Source: RGIG5612 sp045599965 (GTDB taxonomy: Bacteria > Bacillota > Clostridia > Lachnospirales > Lachnospiraceae). From it: a DNA stretch of 15,387 nt. The stretch is taken from positions 1 to 15,387 of the forward strand of contig JAZRXA010000043.1 in assembly GCA_045599965.1 (NCBI GenBank). Reading direction: 5' to 3'. The position numbers and the translations under genes were made by a program. This document shows positions 7,303 to 15,334 of the stretch, in pieces. The notes below the pieces were generated by a model, which was given only the letters and a program-made list of their open reading frames with translations, made no database searches and was not told the origin of the DNA. The first letter of the stretch is position 1; every line of letters starts with the position of its first letter.

Positions 7303-7329
7303 AGTTTTATAAATTCAGAAAGGAAACAA

Positions 7330-9084
7330 ATGAGCGTAGTAAATATCATCAGTTTACTTGGAGGAGTTTGTCTTTTCCTTTTCGGCATGAACTTGATGGG
7401 TGATGGACTAAAGAGAGTCGCAGGAAGCAAGCTAGAGATTATTTTATATAAGCTTACAAGTAATCCGATTAAAGGAATTTTATTAGGAACTGGAGTAACA
7501 GCAGTTATTCAAAGTTCATCAGCAACATCTGTTATGGTTGTCGGTTTTGTTAACTCAGGTATGATGAAAGTTAGACAGGCAATCGGAATCATAATGGGAG
7601 CTATCATCGGAACAAGTATTACTGGCTGGGTAATATGTCTTTCAGAATTAAATGGTAGTGGAATATTTGAAATTATTTCTACAAACACATTAACTGTTTT
7701 ACTCTCAATCGCCGGAATAATTCTTTTAATGTTCACTAAAAAAGAATCTAATCACAACATCGCGTATATTATGCTTGGCTTTGCCGTTTTAATGTTTGGC
7801 ATCTCAGCAATGTCATCTGCGGTAGCACCTTTAAGAGAAAGTGAAGAATTCATTAGACTTCTTACAAATTTCGAAAATCCATTCATAGGAATTTTAATAG
7901 GACTTGTGTTTACATGTATTATACAAAGCGCTTCGGCAGCAGTAGGTATTTTACAGGCACTCGCAGTTACAGGAGCAATAAGTTTCCAACTAGCTCTTCC
8001 AATAATTATGGGTATCGCGATTGGTGCATCGGTACCAGTTTTGCTTTCAGCTTTGGGCGCAAATGCAAGCGGTAAAAGAACAGCGTTAATTTATCTATTA
8101 GTTGATACACTAGGCGTAATCGTATTTGGAATAATCTTCTATGCTGTTAATGCGATCGTTAGTTTCTCATTTATGACAACAAACATGAATATGGTTAGCA
8201 TCGCACTCTTAAATACAATCTTTAGAATAATTATAGTGTTGATGCTCTCGCCATTTATTGCTTTACTTGAGAAACTTGTATCTGTAATAGTTCCAGAAAA
8301 GAAAGAAAATATTGTAGAGCTTCATGATGCGGAAAGACTTGAAGAAAGATTCCTCGATTATCCTGCATTGGCAATAGAGCAAACAAATATAGCTATAAAT
8401 TCTATGGCAACTTTAGCTCGCGAGAATATAGAAGGAGCCTTAGAACTTTATGATGATTATTCGAACGAAAAATTCTCAAGAGTATGCGATCTTGAAAACA
8501 TTATTGATACATATGAAGATAAAATAGGAAGTTATCTTGTTCAATTAACAAAGAAAGAATTAAGCGACAGTCAAAATAAGAAAGCAACTTTATATCTAAG
8601 AACAGTTACTGACCTTGAAAGAATAAGCGACCATGCAAAGAATATTGCAGAATCAGCAAAAGAAATTAATGATAAAAATATTAAGTTTAGCGATTATGCA
8701 AAAACAGAAATATCAACATTGTTTGCAGCGTTAAATGAAATACTTACAAATACAATCGAAGCTTTTGTCAGTGATGATGTTGAAAAAGCTTACAAGGTTG
8801 AACCTTTAGAGGAAGTTGTCGATTTACTTTGCAAAACAAACAAAGCAAACCATGTAGAAAGAGTACAAAAAGGAACATGCTCTTACACAGATGGATATGT
8901 TTACAATGACATGCTTACAGACATAGAAAGGGTTAGTGACCATTGTTCAAACATCGGAATAGCAATAAGAATTAATCATGATGAATTAGATAGTAAACAT
9001 GGTACGATTTCAAAACAAGAACTCGCAAATGCACATAACTTCGAGGAATATTTCAAAGAATATAGTGAAAAATATAAAGGTTAA
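7330..9084 (+). CDS. Na/Pi-cotransporter II-related protein with PhoU-like C-terminus
   Basis: 584 residues. The membrane half (1-320) carries the duplicated Na/Pi-cotransporter signature, QSSSATS at 61-67 and a second, weaker copy QSASAA at 199-204. Each copy sits in a repeat of hydrophobic segments. The cytoplasmic half (about 340-575) is helical with two PhoU-type motifs, DLERISDHAKNIAE (429-442) and a second DIERVSDHCSNIG further on; such acidic clusters bind metal in PhoU. Proteins of this design import phosphate with sodium, or have been linked to phosphate and cyclic-dinucleotide homeostasis in Firmicutes. AAAGGAA upstream supports the ATG. It follows the HAD phosphatase by 27 nt; release and uptake of phosphate would be a sensible pairing, but that is inference. 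The unit ends at the hairpin at 9095-9124. Confidence 0.92.
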   Translation: MSVVNIISLLGGVCLFLFGMNLMGDGLKRVAGSKLEIILYKLTSNPIKGILLGTGVTAVIQSSSATSVMVVGFVNSGMMKVRQAIGIIMGAIIGTSITGWVICLSELNGSGIFEIISTNTLTVLLSIAGIILLMFTKKESNHNIAYIMLGFAVLMFGISAMSSAVAPLRESEEFIRLLTNFENPFIGILIGLVFTCIIQSASAAVGILQALAVTGAISFQLALPIIMGIAIGASVPVLLSALGANASGKRTALIYLLVDTLGVIVFGIIFYAVNAIVSFSFMTTNMNMVSIALLNTIFRIIIVLMLSPFIALLEKLVSVIVPEKKENIVELHDAERLEERFLDYPALAIEQTNIAINSMATLARENIEGALELYDDYSNEKFSRVCDLENIIDTYEDKIGSYLVQLTKKELSDSQNKKATLYLRTVTDLERISDHAKNIAESAKEINDKNIKFSDYAKTEISTLFAALNEILTNTIEAFVSDDVEKAYKVEPLEEVVDLLCKTNKANHVERVQKGTCSYTDGYVYNDMLTDIERVSDHCSNIGIAIRINHDELDSKHGTISKQELANAHNFEEYFKEYSEKYKG

Positions 9085-9094
9085 TGGTATAAGT

Positions 9095-9124
9095 AAAAAC
9101 GCCGGGCAATCGCTCGGCGTTTTT
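9095..9124. terminator. Bidirectional terminator between the Na/Pi gene and the phenol operon
   Basis: AAAAACGCCG (9095-9104) pairs perfectly with CGGCGTTTTT (9115-9124). A G-T wobble and two G-C pairs continue the stem to an AATC loop. T-runs result on both strands. It lies between the convergent stops at 9084 and 9143. Confidence 0.9.
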
Positions 9125-9142
9125 GTTTTAATCTATTTTTAA

Positions 9143-10015
9143 TTATTCTATTTCAATTTTTGCAGATGCAGGCTCTTCTAAAAGTTCTGGATGCATAAGA
9201 ACATATTCAATAAGTTTTGCACTCTTAGCAAAATAGAAGCCGTCGCCGATTCGCTCATCAAGTGTGATACCAAACTCGCATTGTTTTTGAACATCTTCAC
9301 TTCCATCTGGATTAATAACTTTAACATCTGAAATTTCACCCATAGAAGCTAGAGCGGAACATGTTCCGAAGTTAGCAAGGTTGTGATAAATAGCACCACA
9401 ATGGATTGAGCCCAGGTTAGAAATAATCATGCTACAATAATAAATATTTGTAGAAGCAAGTGATTCAGGAATCCAGCCATGTCTGTCAGCAAACTTAATA
9501 ATTCCAAAAATAGGAATTCTAATAAAGTTAGGAAGCTTTGATAAAATATCAATTGCGTTATCTGCGCTTTTCTTTTCAGTCTCTTCATCTTCACTACGAA
9601 GATTAGTGATTTTTCTTTCTAATTGTGCCTTGATAGTTTCAATAGTGTCCTCGGGCTTAATATCAATAAAAAGCATAATCTCTTCAGCTTTATCATTAAA
9701 AGATACTTTTGCAACGAAACCTAACACAACGTTGTTGTGCACATAAAGATGTCTATTAGTAATAAACTGATTTAATTTCGGACGGTTGTAAATAACCTTA
9801 CCGCAAGCTGTTGCGAAAGCATGAAAGAAAGTGTAATGCTCGCCAGATGCGTTTTTCTTTTCAATGTATTCAACCAAAGGAGTAACGTTCATCTTTTGAT
9901 TGATATAAACTTCGTTTTCCATGCGACTAGGCTTTAAATCAATGCAAGATTGCATAAGCCCAGATAGTTGCACACGCTTTGCGTCCTTACGGTCGCCAAA
10001 TTTTTTCTTAGCCAT
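9143..10015 (-). CDS. Stand-alone 2-oxo acid dehydrogenase E2 / CAT-fold protein lacking the catalytic His
   Basis: 290 residues resembling only the catalytic domain of E2 acyltransferases (chloramphenicol-acetyltransferase fold). There is no lipoyl domain and no E3-binding domain. The clearest landmarks are the PSRMENEVYIN region (29-39), SNLGSI (199-204) and the C-terminal FGITLDERIGDGFYFAKS (248-265). The last corresponds to the E2/CAT motif (D)HRxxDG, but here it is D253-E254-R255-I-G-D258-G259: the catalytic His is Glu, confirmed by the codon GAG. I recall related clostridial proteins with the same DERxxDG, so this looks like a subfamily trait and not a recent mutation. Function is unknown; classical acyl transfer by the usual mechanism is unlikely. 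GGAGG 7 nt before the ATG supports the start. It is last in the operon, 20 nt after the small subunit, which suggests a role with the molybdenum enzyme or its product. Confidence 0.8.
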   Translation of the reverse strand: MAKKKFGDRKDAKRVQLSGLMQSCIDLKPSRMENEVYINQKMNVTPLVEYIEKKNASGEHYTFFHAFATACGKVIYNRPKLNQFITNRHLYVHNNVVLGFVAKVSFNDKAEEIMLFIDIKPEDTIETIKAQLERKITNLRSEDEETEKKSADNAIDILSKLPNFIRIPIFGIIKFADRHGWIPESLASTNIYYCSMIISNLGSIHCGAIYHNLANFGTCSALASMGEISDVKVINPDGSEDVQKQCEFGITLDERIGDGFYFAKSAKLIEYVLMHPELLEEPASAKIEIE

Positions 10016-10035
10016 TAAAGACCTCCTGATTTAAT

Positions 10036-10851
10036 TTACTTTTGAAACGGGATATCGCCAATGTTAATTGATTTAGTGGTATCTAAGTCATCAAAGGTTT
10101 GCGTCTTAAATCCATCAGCCTCAATTGTTAGTGTATATTTATCTACTGGCAAATCCTTAAACCAGAAATCTCCGAATGCATCGGTAGTGGTCTTATAGGT
10201 AATTGAAGAATCTGATTTGCTAACTAAAGTACATAAAGCGCCTTTAATAACTTCTTCTTCGGCCTCGTCATAAATTAGTCCAGCAACAAATATACCAGGG
10301 ATATTCTTATAGTAAAGTCTAGGAGCTAATCCTTCTTCAGTTTTCAATGGAGTAGCACCTTCTAACTTATCTTTAATTTTTTCTTCGTCTTCGTATATAA
10401 GAGCTTCAGTAGGGCATACGCTTACGCATCTAGGCTCTTTGCCAGCATCGATTAAGTGAGCGCAACCAGTACATTTTTGCGCGATATTTTCTTTTTCGTT
10501 AAAATAAACACTTCCGTAAGGGCAAGCACAAACGCATGCTTTGCAGCCATTACATTTAAGAGGGTCAATTAATACAAGACCATCTTCACGTTTGTAAATA
10601 GCACCTTCACTACATGCGCTAAGACATGCAGGATTTTCGCAATGACCGCAAATTTCAGGGATATAATGGATTTTTACTTTAGGGATAGTGCCTTCGACAT
10701 GCTCGTTTACTTTAGCCCAAAATTGGCCTGTTAACGGCTGCTTTTTAGCATATGGAAGCCATTCATTATCGCAATGTTCTTCCTTGCAGGCAAGCTGGCA
10801 ATTATAGCAACCAGAGCATTTAGCAACATCTATTAAAAAGACTTTACCCAT
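10036..10851 (-). CDS. Fe-S small subunit of a transhydroxylase/dehydroxylase-type molybdenum enzyme (bthL-like)
   Basis: 271 residues in two parts. Residues 1-150 are a ferredoxin-like electron-transfer domain with sixteen cysteines in four groups (12/15/18/22, 68/71/76/80, 100/103/106/110, 127/130/142/146), enough for four [4Fe-4S] clusters. After PRLYYKN (178-184), residues 185-271 form a transthyretin-like beta domain (GALCTLV, TTTDAFGDFWFKDLP, YTLTIEADG). This architecture matches the beta subunit of pyrogallol-phloroglucinol transhydroxylase from Pelobacter acidigallici. From memory that protein has three clusters, with the third Cys group eroded, whereas here it is complete. No signal peptide is visible, so it is cytoplasmic. 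The ATG at 10851 has GAGAGG 7 nt upstream and starts 1 nt after the large-subunit stop; an upstream TTG (10866) is less likely. Confidence 0.88.
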   Translation of the reverse strand: MGKVFLIDVAKCSGCYNCQLACKEEHCDNEWLPYAKKQPLTGQFWAKVNEHVEGTIPKVKIHYIPEICGHCENPACLSACSEGAIYKREDGLVLIDPLKCNGCKACVCACPYGSVYFNEKENIAQKCTGCAHLIDAGKEPRCVSVCPTEALIYEDEEKIKDKLEGATPLKTEEGLAPRLYYKNIPGIFVAGLIYDEAEEEVIKGALCTLVSKSDSSITYKTTTDAFGDFWFKDLPVDKYTLTIEADGFKTQTFDDLDTTKSINIGDIPFQK

Positions 10852-10852
10852 T

Positions 10853-13588
10853 TTAGTTCCTCTCAAACTCGTCTAAATTTTTAACCCAACCTTCTAAACA
10901 AACGCCAGCAGCTTCGTCATACTTTCTTTCGAAAGCCCAAGGAGCTTTTGCCTTCCACTCGGCCCAATCTTCAGGTGTAACCTTAGCAACTTCGCAAAGG
11001 AATGAAGATGTAGCCATACCAGTAGAATTTTTGCCAGTCGTATGCAAAGGAGTAATATTATTAATTGCGCCACCACGGTCAACTTCGCCCGGAATAATAG
11101 GGTCGAGGCGCGAACCATGATCTATATAAGCAACTTTTTCTTGTAATCTTTCAGTTACATAAGCACCGCAAAGCACAATACCTCTTTCGTTAAATACCTT
11201 AACGATATCGCCGTGTTTAATGCCTCTTCTTTTGGCCTCAGCAGGGTTAAGCCAGCAAGGCTCATAAAGATAACCATCCTCGCCTTTAATCTTCATAGTC
11301 TCGATTTCACGAGTCCAAGGAATATCATCGCATTGCGCATGAATTCTCCAACGACCATGGTTAGACATGCAAAGCAAAGGATATTTTTTAGCACGCTCAG
11401 AACTAAGGCGCTCATCATGCCAAGCAGTATTTTCAACCCAGTGAGCAACAGGAGGTCTCTCCTCGTCATCTGGGAAGTGTTTTTCAATATTTGTAGAAGA
11501 ATACTCTAAAAGCCCTGTTGGAGTTTCCAATGGATTTTCCTTAGGGTCTTCTTCGAATTCAGCAAATCCGGCAGGGACTTTATCCGTACCTTCCTTAATA
11601 GGAATAGTAAAGATTTTCTTTTCGCAGAATTCTTCCCAACTCATTTTTTCTTCGCAGCCAGAAGCCTTGTAGAAAAATCTTACACGTTCTTCTTCGCTTA
11701 AACCGCCAGTGTAAGCCTCAACGTAGTCAGGGCCGAATTGCTCTAGTATCTTAACGCAAACGTCAAAGTCGCTTAAAGACTCGCCAACTTTTTCGACGCA
11801 TGCTTCTTCTTTATAAATGTTAGCAAAAATTCCAGAAGAGTAGTCGTTGCCTAAATCTTCCATCTCATGTTTCGTACAAACAGGTAAGATGATATCAGCA
11901 AAGTAGCAATCGTTCTCGAGCCATGGATGCTGAACAACCATGCATTCGATAGAAGGATCTCTATAAGCTTCCTGGAATTTAAATCCGTTGTTCCAACATG
12001 TAACGTTGCATGGAGCAGTAGACCAAATCATATGAACGTTAGGCATGCCTTCACGAGGATAAACGTTGTGAATAAATTGGTCATAAGATGTAGATTTTCT
12101 CTTGCCATTTTTATCAGGCATTTGGTTAGTAGAAAAACAACTAAGTCCGTACCAATCAATTTTCTTTTCTAAGATTGCGCGTTGAACGTTACATCTAGGA
12201 ATAAATTGTTTTGGTCCTGGAAGTTGTTCAAACAAATCTATAAGCTCTGGAGCTCTTTGCTTTTGTTCGTCATTAAGAACGAAACGATGACTAATATCGA
12301 TATGCGCAGGGACATCTCCCGGCACAGTGCGAAGCGCGTCACAAATATGCGGAATGGCTGGTAAAAACTCAGGTGTGTAAGGAAGAGGATAATTCTTCGC
12401 CCACATGTTCCACTCGATAAGTTTGCATTGGTGAACGCCAGCTTTTCCAAGTCCGCGCATACCAAGAAGCATAACCTCTAGGCGGGCTGGCTCAGAAGCG
12501 AAAGGTCCCCTAATATAACTTCCGCCGTTGCCATGACAAATAGAAATAATTTTCTCAGCCCAGTAATCTGCAAGTGCCTTAATTGTATAAGTAGGAACGC
12601 CGCATTTCTCAGACGCCCACTTAGGAGTCTTAGGAACGCCGTCCTCCTTGCCTAAAACATAAGCTGTAAATTTATCAAAGCCATAAGAGTGAGTATCTAT
12701 ATATTCTTTTTCAAAAGTTCCTTTTGTAATCCATTGATAAGCAATAGCAAGTTGCAAAGCAACGTCTGTATTAGGAAGAATTGGAATCCATTTGTCCGCA
12801 TGTATCGCAGCTCCGTAGTTGAGCTCAGGACAAATATAGATTTGCTTAATTCCAAGTTCAGTAAACCAATAAGAAAGAAGTGTTGGCATATGAAGACCAA
12901 AGCCAAGAGGCGTAACTTCTGGATCGCATCCCCAAAATAGAAGAGCATCGCAGTTTTTAGCCATATCAGGAATAATATTTGCTTGAGGGTTTTGCTCACC
13001 AACAGGTTCGCATCCCCAAACATGCTTAGCACCCCAATACCAGCCTTCCCATGAATCCATGTTTCGCATTTGTTGAGTGTAACCACCTAGAAGTGAGAAC
13101 ATTCTATTAGGACAGCCATGTGAAGGAGCAACATTCTTTCCTTCGCCGTGCATATCTGACTCGCAAAGAATTGCTTCAGGTGCATAAGCTTTATGAACTC
13201 TTTTTATTTCATCAGCACAAAGCTTTGCAGCTTCTTCCCAACTGATTCTTTCATATCCAGAAATACCTCTAGTTTCAGGATGTCTATCTCCGTTAGGGTC
13301 CCAATCAATTCTCTTAAGCGGATACTTAACACGGTTAGGAGAATAAACTCTCTTCTTATAGCAAAGACCCATATGAGTAAGAGGTATTTTATTAGGAGGC
13401 GTGAACGTTTTGCCTTTAGCTTCGATTGTCCAAGGCTTAAGTGGTGCGTTATTATAATCCGTACCAAACTTATAAGGATTGATACGAGTTATTTTTCCGT
13501 CATTGCAGTCAACTTCGCAAAGGGCACCACTTTCAGGTCCCATTAAACTAAAGCTAACAAGTCTAGAATAATCTGGTTTTACGTTCAT
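10853..13588 (-). CDS. Molybdopterin large subunit, pyrogallol-phloroglucinol transhydroxylase-like (athL-like)
   Basis: 911-residue DMSO-reductase-superfamily oxidoreductase expected to bind Mo with two MGD cofactors. It lacks the N-terminal Cys cluster motif found in most of the family and has no Tat signal, both as in the Pelobacter transhydroxylase (about 875 residues). Shared blocks are KTFTPP (60-65), the long YERISWEEA (112-120), DSWEGWYWGA (178-187) and DRGGAINNITP (837-847). D178, S179 and W180 match Asp174, the Mo-ligand Ser175 and Trp176 of that enzyme as I recall it, and H147 lies where its catalytic His144 region falls. Residues about 385-410 (QCKLIEWNMWAKNYPLPY) do not align readily with the corresponding substrate loop, and the C-terminus is about 35 residues longer. 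Substrate is therefore uncertain: a phenol or catechol. It begins immediately after the MFS stop; AAGGAAG lies inside that gene's end. Confidence 0.88.
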   Translation of the reverse strand: MNVKPDYSRLVSFSLMGPESGALCEVDCNDGKITRINPYKFGTDYNNAPLKPWTIEAKGKTFTPPNKIPLTHMGLCYKKRVYSPNRVKYPLKRIDWDPNGDRHPETRGISGYERISWEEAAKLCADEIKRVHKAYAPEAILCESDMHGEGKNVAPSHGCPNRMFSLLGGYTQQMRNMDSWEGWYWGAKHVWGCEPVGEQNPQANIIPDMAKNCDALLFWGCDPEVTPLGFGLHMPTLLSYWFTELGIKQIYICPELNYGAAIHADKWIPILPNTDVALQLAIAYQWITKGTFEKEYIDTHSYGFDKFTAYVLGKEDGVPKTPKWASEKCGVPTYTIKALADYWAEKIISICHGNGGSYIRGPFASEPARLEVMLLGMRGLGKAGVHQCKLIEWNMWAKNYPLPYTPEFLPAIPHICDALRTVPGDVPAHIDISHRFVLNDEQKQRAPELIDLFEQLPGPKQFIPRCNVQRAILEKKIDWYGLSCFSTNQMPDKNGKRKSTSYDQFIHNVYPREGMPNVHMIWSTAPCNVTCWNNGFKFQEAYRDPSIECMVVQHPWLENDCYFADIILPVCTKHEMEDLGNDYSSGIFANIYKEEACVEKVGESLSDFDVCVKILEQFGPDYVEAYTGGLSEEERVRFFYKASGCEEKMSWEEFCEKKIFTIPIKEGTDKVPAGFAEFEEDPKENPLETPTGLLEYSSTNIEKHFPDDEERPPVAHWVENTAWHDERLSSERAKKYPLLCMSNHGRWRIHAQCDDIPWTREIETMKIKGEDGYLYEPCWLNPAEAKRRGIKHGDIVKVFNERGIVLCGAYVTERLQEKVAYIDHGSRLDPIIPGEVDRGGAINNITPLHTTGKNSTGMATSSFLCEVAKVTPEDWAEWKAKAPWAFERKYDEAAGVCLEGWVKNLDEFERN

Positions 13589-14839
13589 TTAAGCTTCCTT
13601 TTGTTCTGCTAAGTTTTTATTCTTTATCATCTTTCCAAGTATGAAGTAAAGAACTAATGTAATTAACGCTGTAACGCATCCCACGATAAAGGTTGCGGTA
13701 TATGAACCGGTTGCGCCATAAAGCACGTTAGAAAGTTCGCCAAAGGCGATTGAACTAAATCCAAGTGCAAGAAGTGTGCAACCATAATTTGTAGCTGAAT
13801 ATTTTTGTCCAAAAAGGTCGGTACATGTTGCAGGGTTAACTGCTGCAGGACCTCCGAAGAAGAAAGCTGTTAAAAGAACTACAGCAAAGTAAACTCCTCC
13901 AGGAACAAATGTTAAGAGTGCAGAAAAGAGAGCAGTACCGATTGCTAATATTTTGTATGCTGCCATTCTACCAATTTTATCTGAAAGAGCAGACATTGAG
14001 AAACGTCCGCATGCATTAAATATACCTGTTAAAGATACACAAACAACTGCAACTGCGTCAGGCAATCCTCTAGAAACGCCAAGTCCTTTAATTAAAGGAG
14101 TAAGCATATTCCATGTAGCGTTATAGAAGAAAATACTTAAGATAAATACCCAATAAGTAGAAGTTTTAATTGCCTCTGTGAAAGTATAATCTTTTGTGGA
14201 TGCAATAGAAGTTGCTTTTGATTCTACTTTTGGAAGAGAATCTAAATATTCTTTAGAAGGCATCTTCATAAGTAAGCAAGCAATAAGTCCAACTACAAAT
14301 GTAGCTGCAGCTAATATACGAAGAGCATTAGCTAAATTCATGCTCTTAAGCATTGCAGAAATAACTGGTCCAAATATAACTGAGCCTAATGCAAAGCCAG
14401 CTGTTCCAAGACCTGAGGCAAGACCTCTTTTATGAGGCAACCATTTTTGCACACATGAAAGGCCAGCACTAAAAGTAAATCCTGATCCTATTCCTGAAAG
14501 TGCACAATATGTAATATAGAATATAAATATAGAAGCGCCCGGTTTAATTAATGATGAAAGGAAAAATCCTAAACCGAACATTACTATACCTATAATAGCT
14601 GTTATTTTTGAACTGATTTTATCATTTATAAAACCACCAACAAATGAGCCAATACAAAAGCCAAAAAGCATAAAGTTAGAAATAAGATTTACAGGTCCTT
14701 CTTCCCATAAATAATATTCCATAGCTGCGCCTTTCATAACGCTCCATATATAAACAACGCCAACGCAAACTAATGCGATTACGCAACATATTATTGATAA
14801 AATACCTTTTGAATTACTAGGTTTTTTTGTTGCTTCCAA
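13589..14839 (-). CDS. MFS transporter, oxalate/formate antiporter (OFA)-like
   Basis: About 416 residues with twelve membrane segments and a short charged C-terminus (KNLAEQKEA). The MFS loop motif appears between helices 2 and 3 (GGFINDKISSK) and again in the second half (SALSDKIGRM). The general pattern, with FFGGPAAVNPATCTDLFG near helix 10, is that of OFA-type monocarboxylate or formate antiporters. Its place as the first gene of the operon, directly abutting the molybdenum enzyme, suggests import of the phenolic substrate or export of its product; this is inference. Start choice: TTG at 14839 has a perfect GGAGG 8 nt upstream. An ATG at 14854 and another at 14890 are in frame, but the first has AAGGTGAG only 16 nt away and the second lies upstream of the likely promoter's -10. 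Confidence 0.85.
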   Translation of the reverse strand: MEATKKPSNSKGILSIICCVIALVCVGVVYIWSVMKGAAMEYYLWEEGPVNLISNFMLFGFCIGSFVGGFINDKISSKITAIIGIVMFGLGFFLSSLIKPGASIFIFYITYCALSGIGSGFTFSAGLSCVQKWLPHKRGLASGLGTAGFALGSVIFGPVISAMLKSMNLANALRILAAATFVVGLIACLLMKMPSKEYLDSLPKVESKATSIASTKDYTFTEAIKTSTYWVFILSIFFYNATWNMLTPLIKGLGVSRGLPDAVAVVCVSLTGIFNACGRFSMSALSDKIGRMAAYKILAIGTALFSALLTFVPGGVYFAVVLLTAFFFGGPAAVNPATCTDLFGQKYSATNYGCTLLALGFSSIAFGELSNVLYGATGSYTATFIVGCVTALITLVLYFILGKMIKNKNLAEQKEA

Positions 14840-14880
14840 TTTAAAATCCTCCATAAAAATCACATAAAAACTCACCTTAA

Positions 14881-14909
14881 ATATTACCATGAATAAGGTA
14901 TATGTGCAA
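14881..14909 (-). promoter_or_regulatory. Candidate promoter of the transhydroxylase-type operon
   Basis: On the minus strand TTGCAC (14904-14909) and TAATAT (14881-14886) are separated by 17 nt. Both are partial matches to the sigma-A consensus. If used, transcription starts near 14874, leaving a leader of about 35 nt, and the palindrome at 14974-15139 lies upstream of the transcript. A second weaker candidate (TATAAG/TATAAA on the minus strand near 14915-14926) lies further upstream. Confidence 0.4.
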
Positions 14910-14973
14910 ACTTTATACTTATACTAGTACAGCCTCTACACCTTGCAATTTGCCTAGCTCTTTTATTGCTATA

Positions 14974-15139
14974 GCTAGAAGTTTCGTTCTTGCTCATCAC
15001 CCGTTCGTCTAACTGAAACTAACGCTCGACTCAGTCGGGCCTTAATGCGCGCGGTGCCCATCCACGCGCGCCCTCCTAGCGTTTTCGCTAAGTTTCATTA
15101 AAGCCTCACTCATAAATCGCAAGAAGCGAAACTTCTAGC
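14974..15139. repeat. GC-rich nested palindrome upstream of the MFS gene
   Basis: Three nested stems share one axis. The outer arms (14974-14993 and 15119-15139) pair over 20 bp with a single bulged base. The middle arms TGAAACT-AACGCT (15014-15026) pair with AGCGTT (15078-15083) and AGTTTCA (15091-15097), leaving a 7-nt bulge. The inner arms are GCGCGCG (15047-15053) and CGCGCGC (15065-15071). A small CGACTGAGTCG palindrome sits between the middle and inner stems. Base composition differs sharply from the AT-rich surroundings. It could be a structured RNA, a miniature palindromic mobile repeat or a protein-binding site. I see no coding frame and recognise no Rfam class. Confidence 0.65.
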
Positions 15140-15177
15140 CTCACAGCCACTACAAAATTCCTATCAACGTCCGCTTC

Positions 15178-15193
15178 GCTGGCTAACGCCAGC
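15178..15193. repeat. Short perfect hairpin
   Basis: GCTGGC (15178-15183) and GCCAGC (15188-15193) pair around TAAC. It stands 39 nt outside the larger palindrome and has a similar local composition, so it may be part of the same element. There is no T-run on either side, so it is not a terminator. Confidence 0.5.
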
Positions 15194-15334
15194 TCTATAT
15201 ATGAAAATAACTTTTGAAGTTCTATTTACACAAAAAACCATACAAAAAATTTTTAAAAAAGATTTTTACCGAAAAAGGGGCCATTGGTACCCAATAAGTG
15301 TTGTGAAAAATTTTGATGGGTTTTACAAAAGTTT

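Noticed and set aside
9143..10015. Part of a pyruvate or 2-oxo acid dehydrogenase complex
   Set aside because: There are no lipoyl or E3-binding domains, no E1 or E3 genes nearby, and the catalytic His is absent.
11213..13546. Several plus-strand frames (60-117 codons) opposite the molybdenum large subunit
   Set aside because: They are antisense shadows in a conserved coding region, and none has a plausible start signal.
10853..13588. Formate dehydrogenase, nitrate reductase or periplasmic DMSO reductase
   Set aside because: There is no N-terminal Cys cluster motif, no Tat signal and no selenocysteine or Cys in the Mo-ligand position; the DSWEGW block and partner subunit point to the transhydroxylase group.
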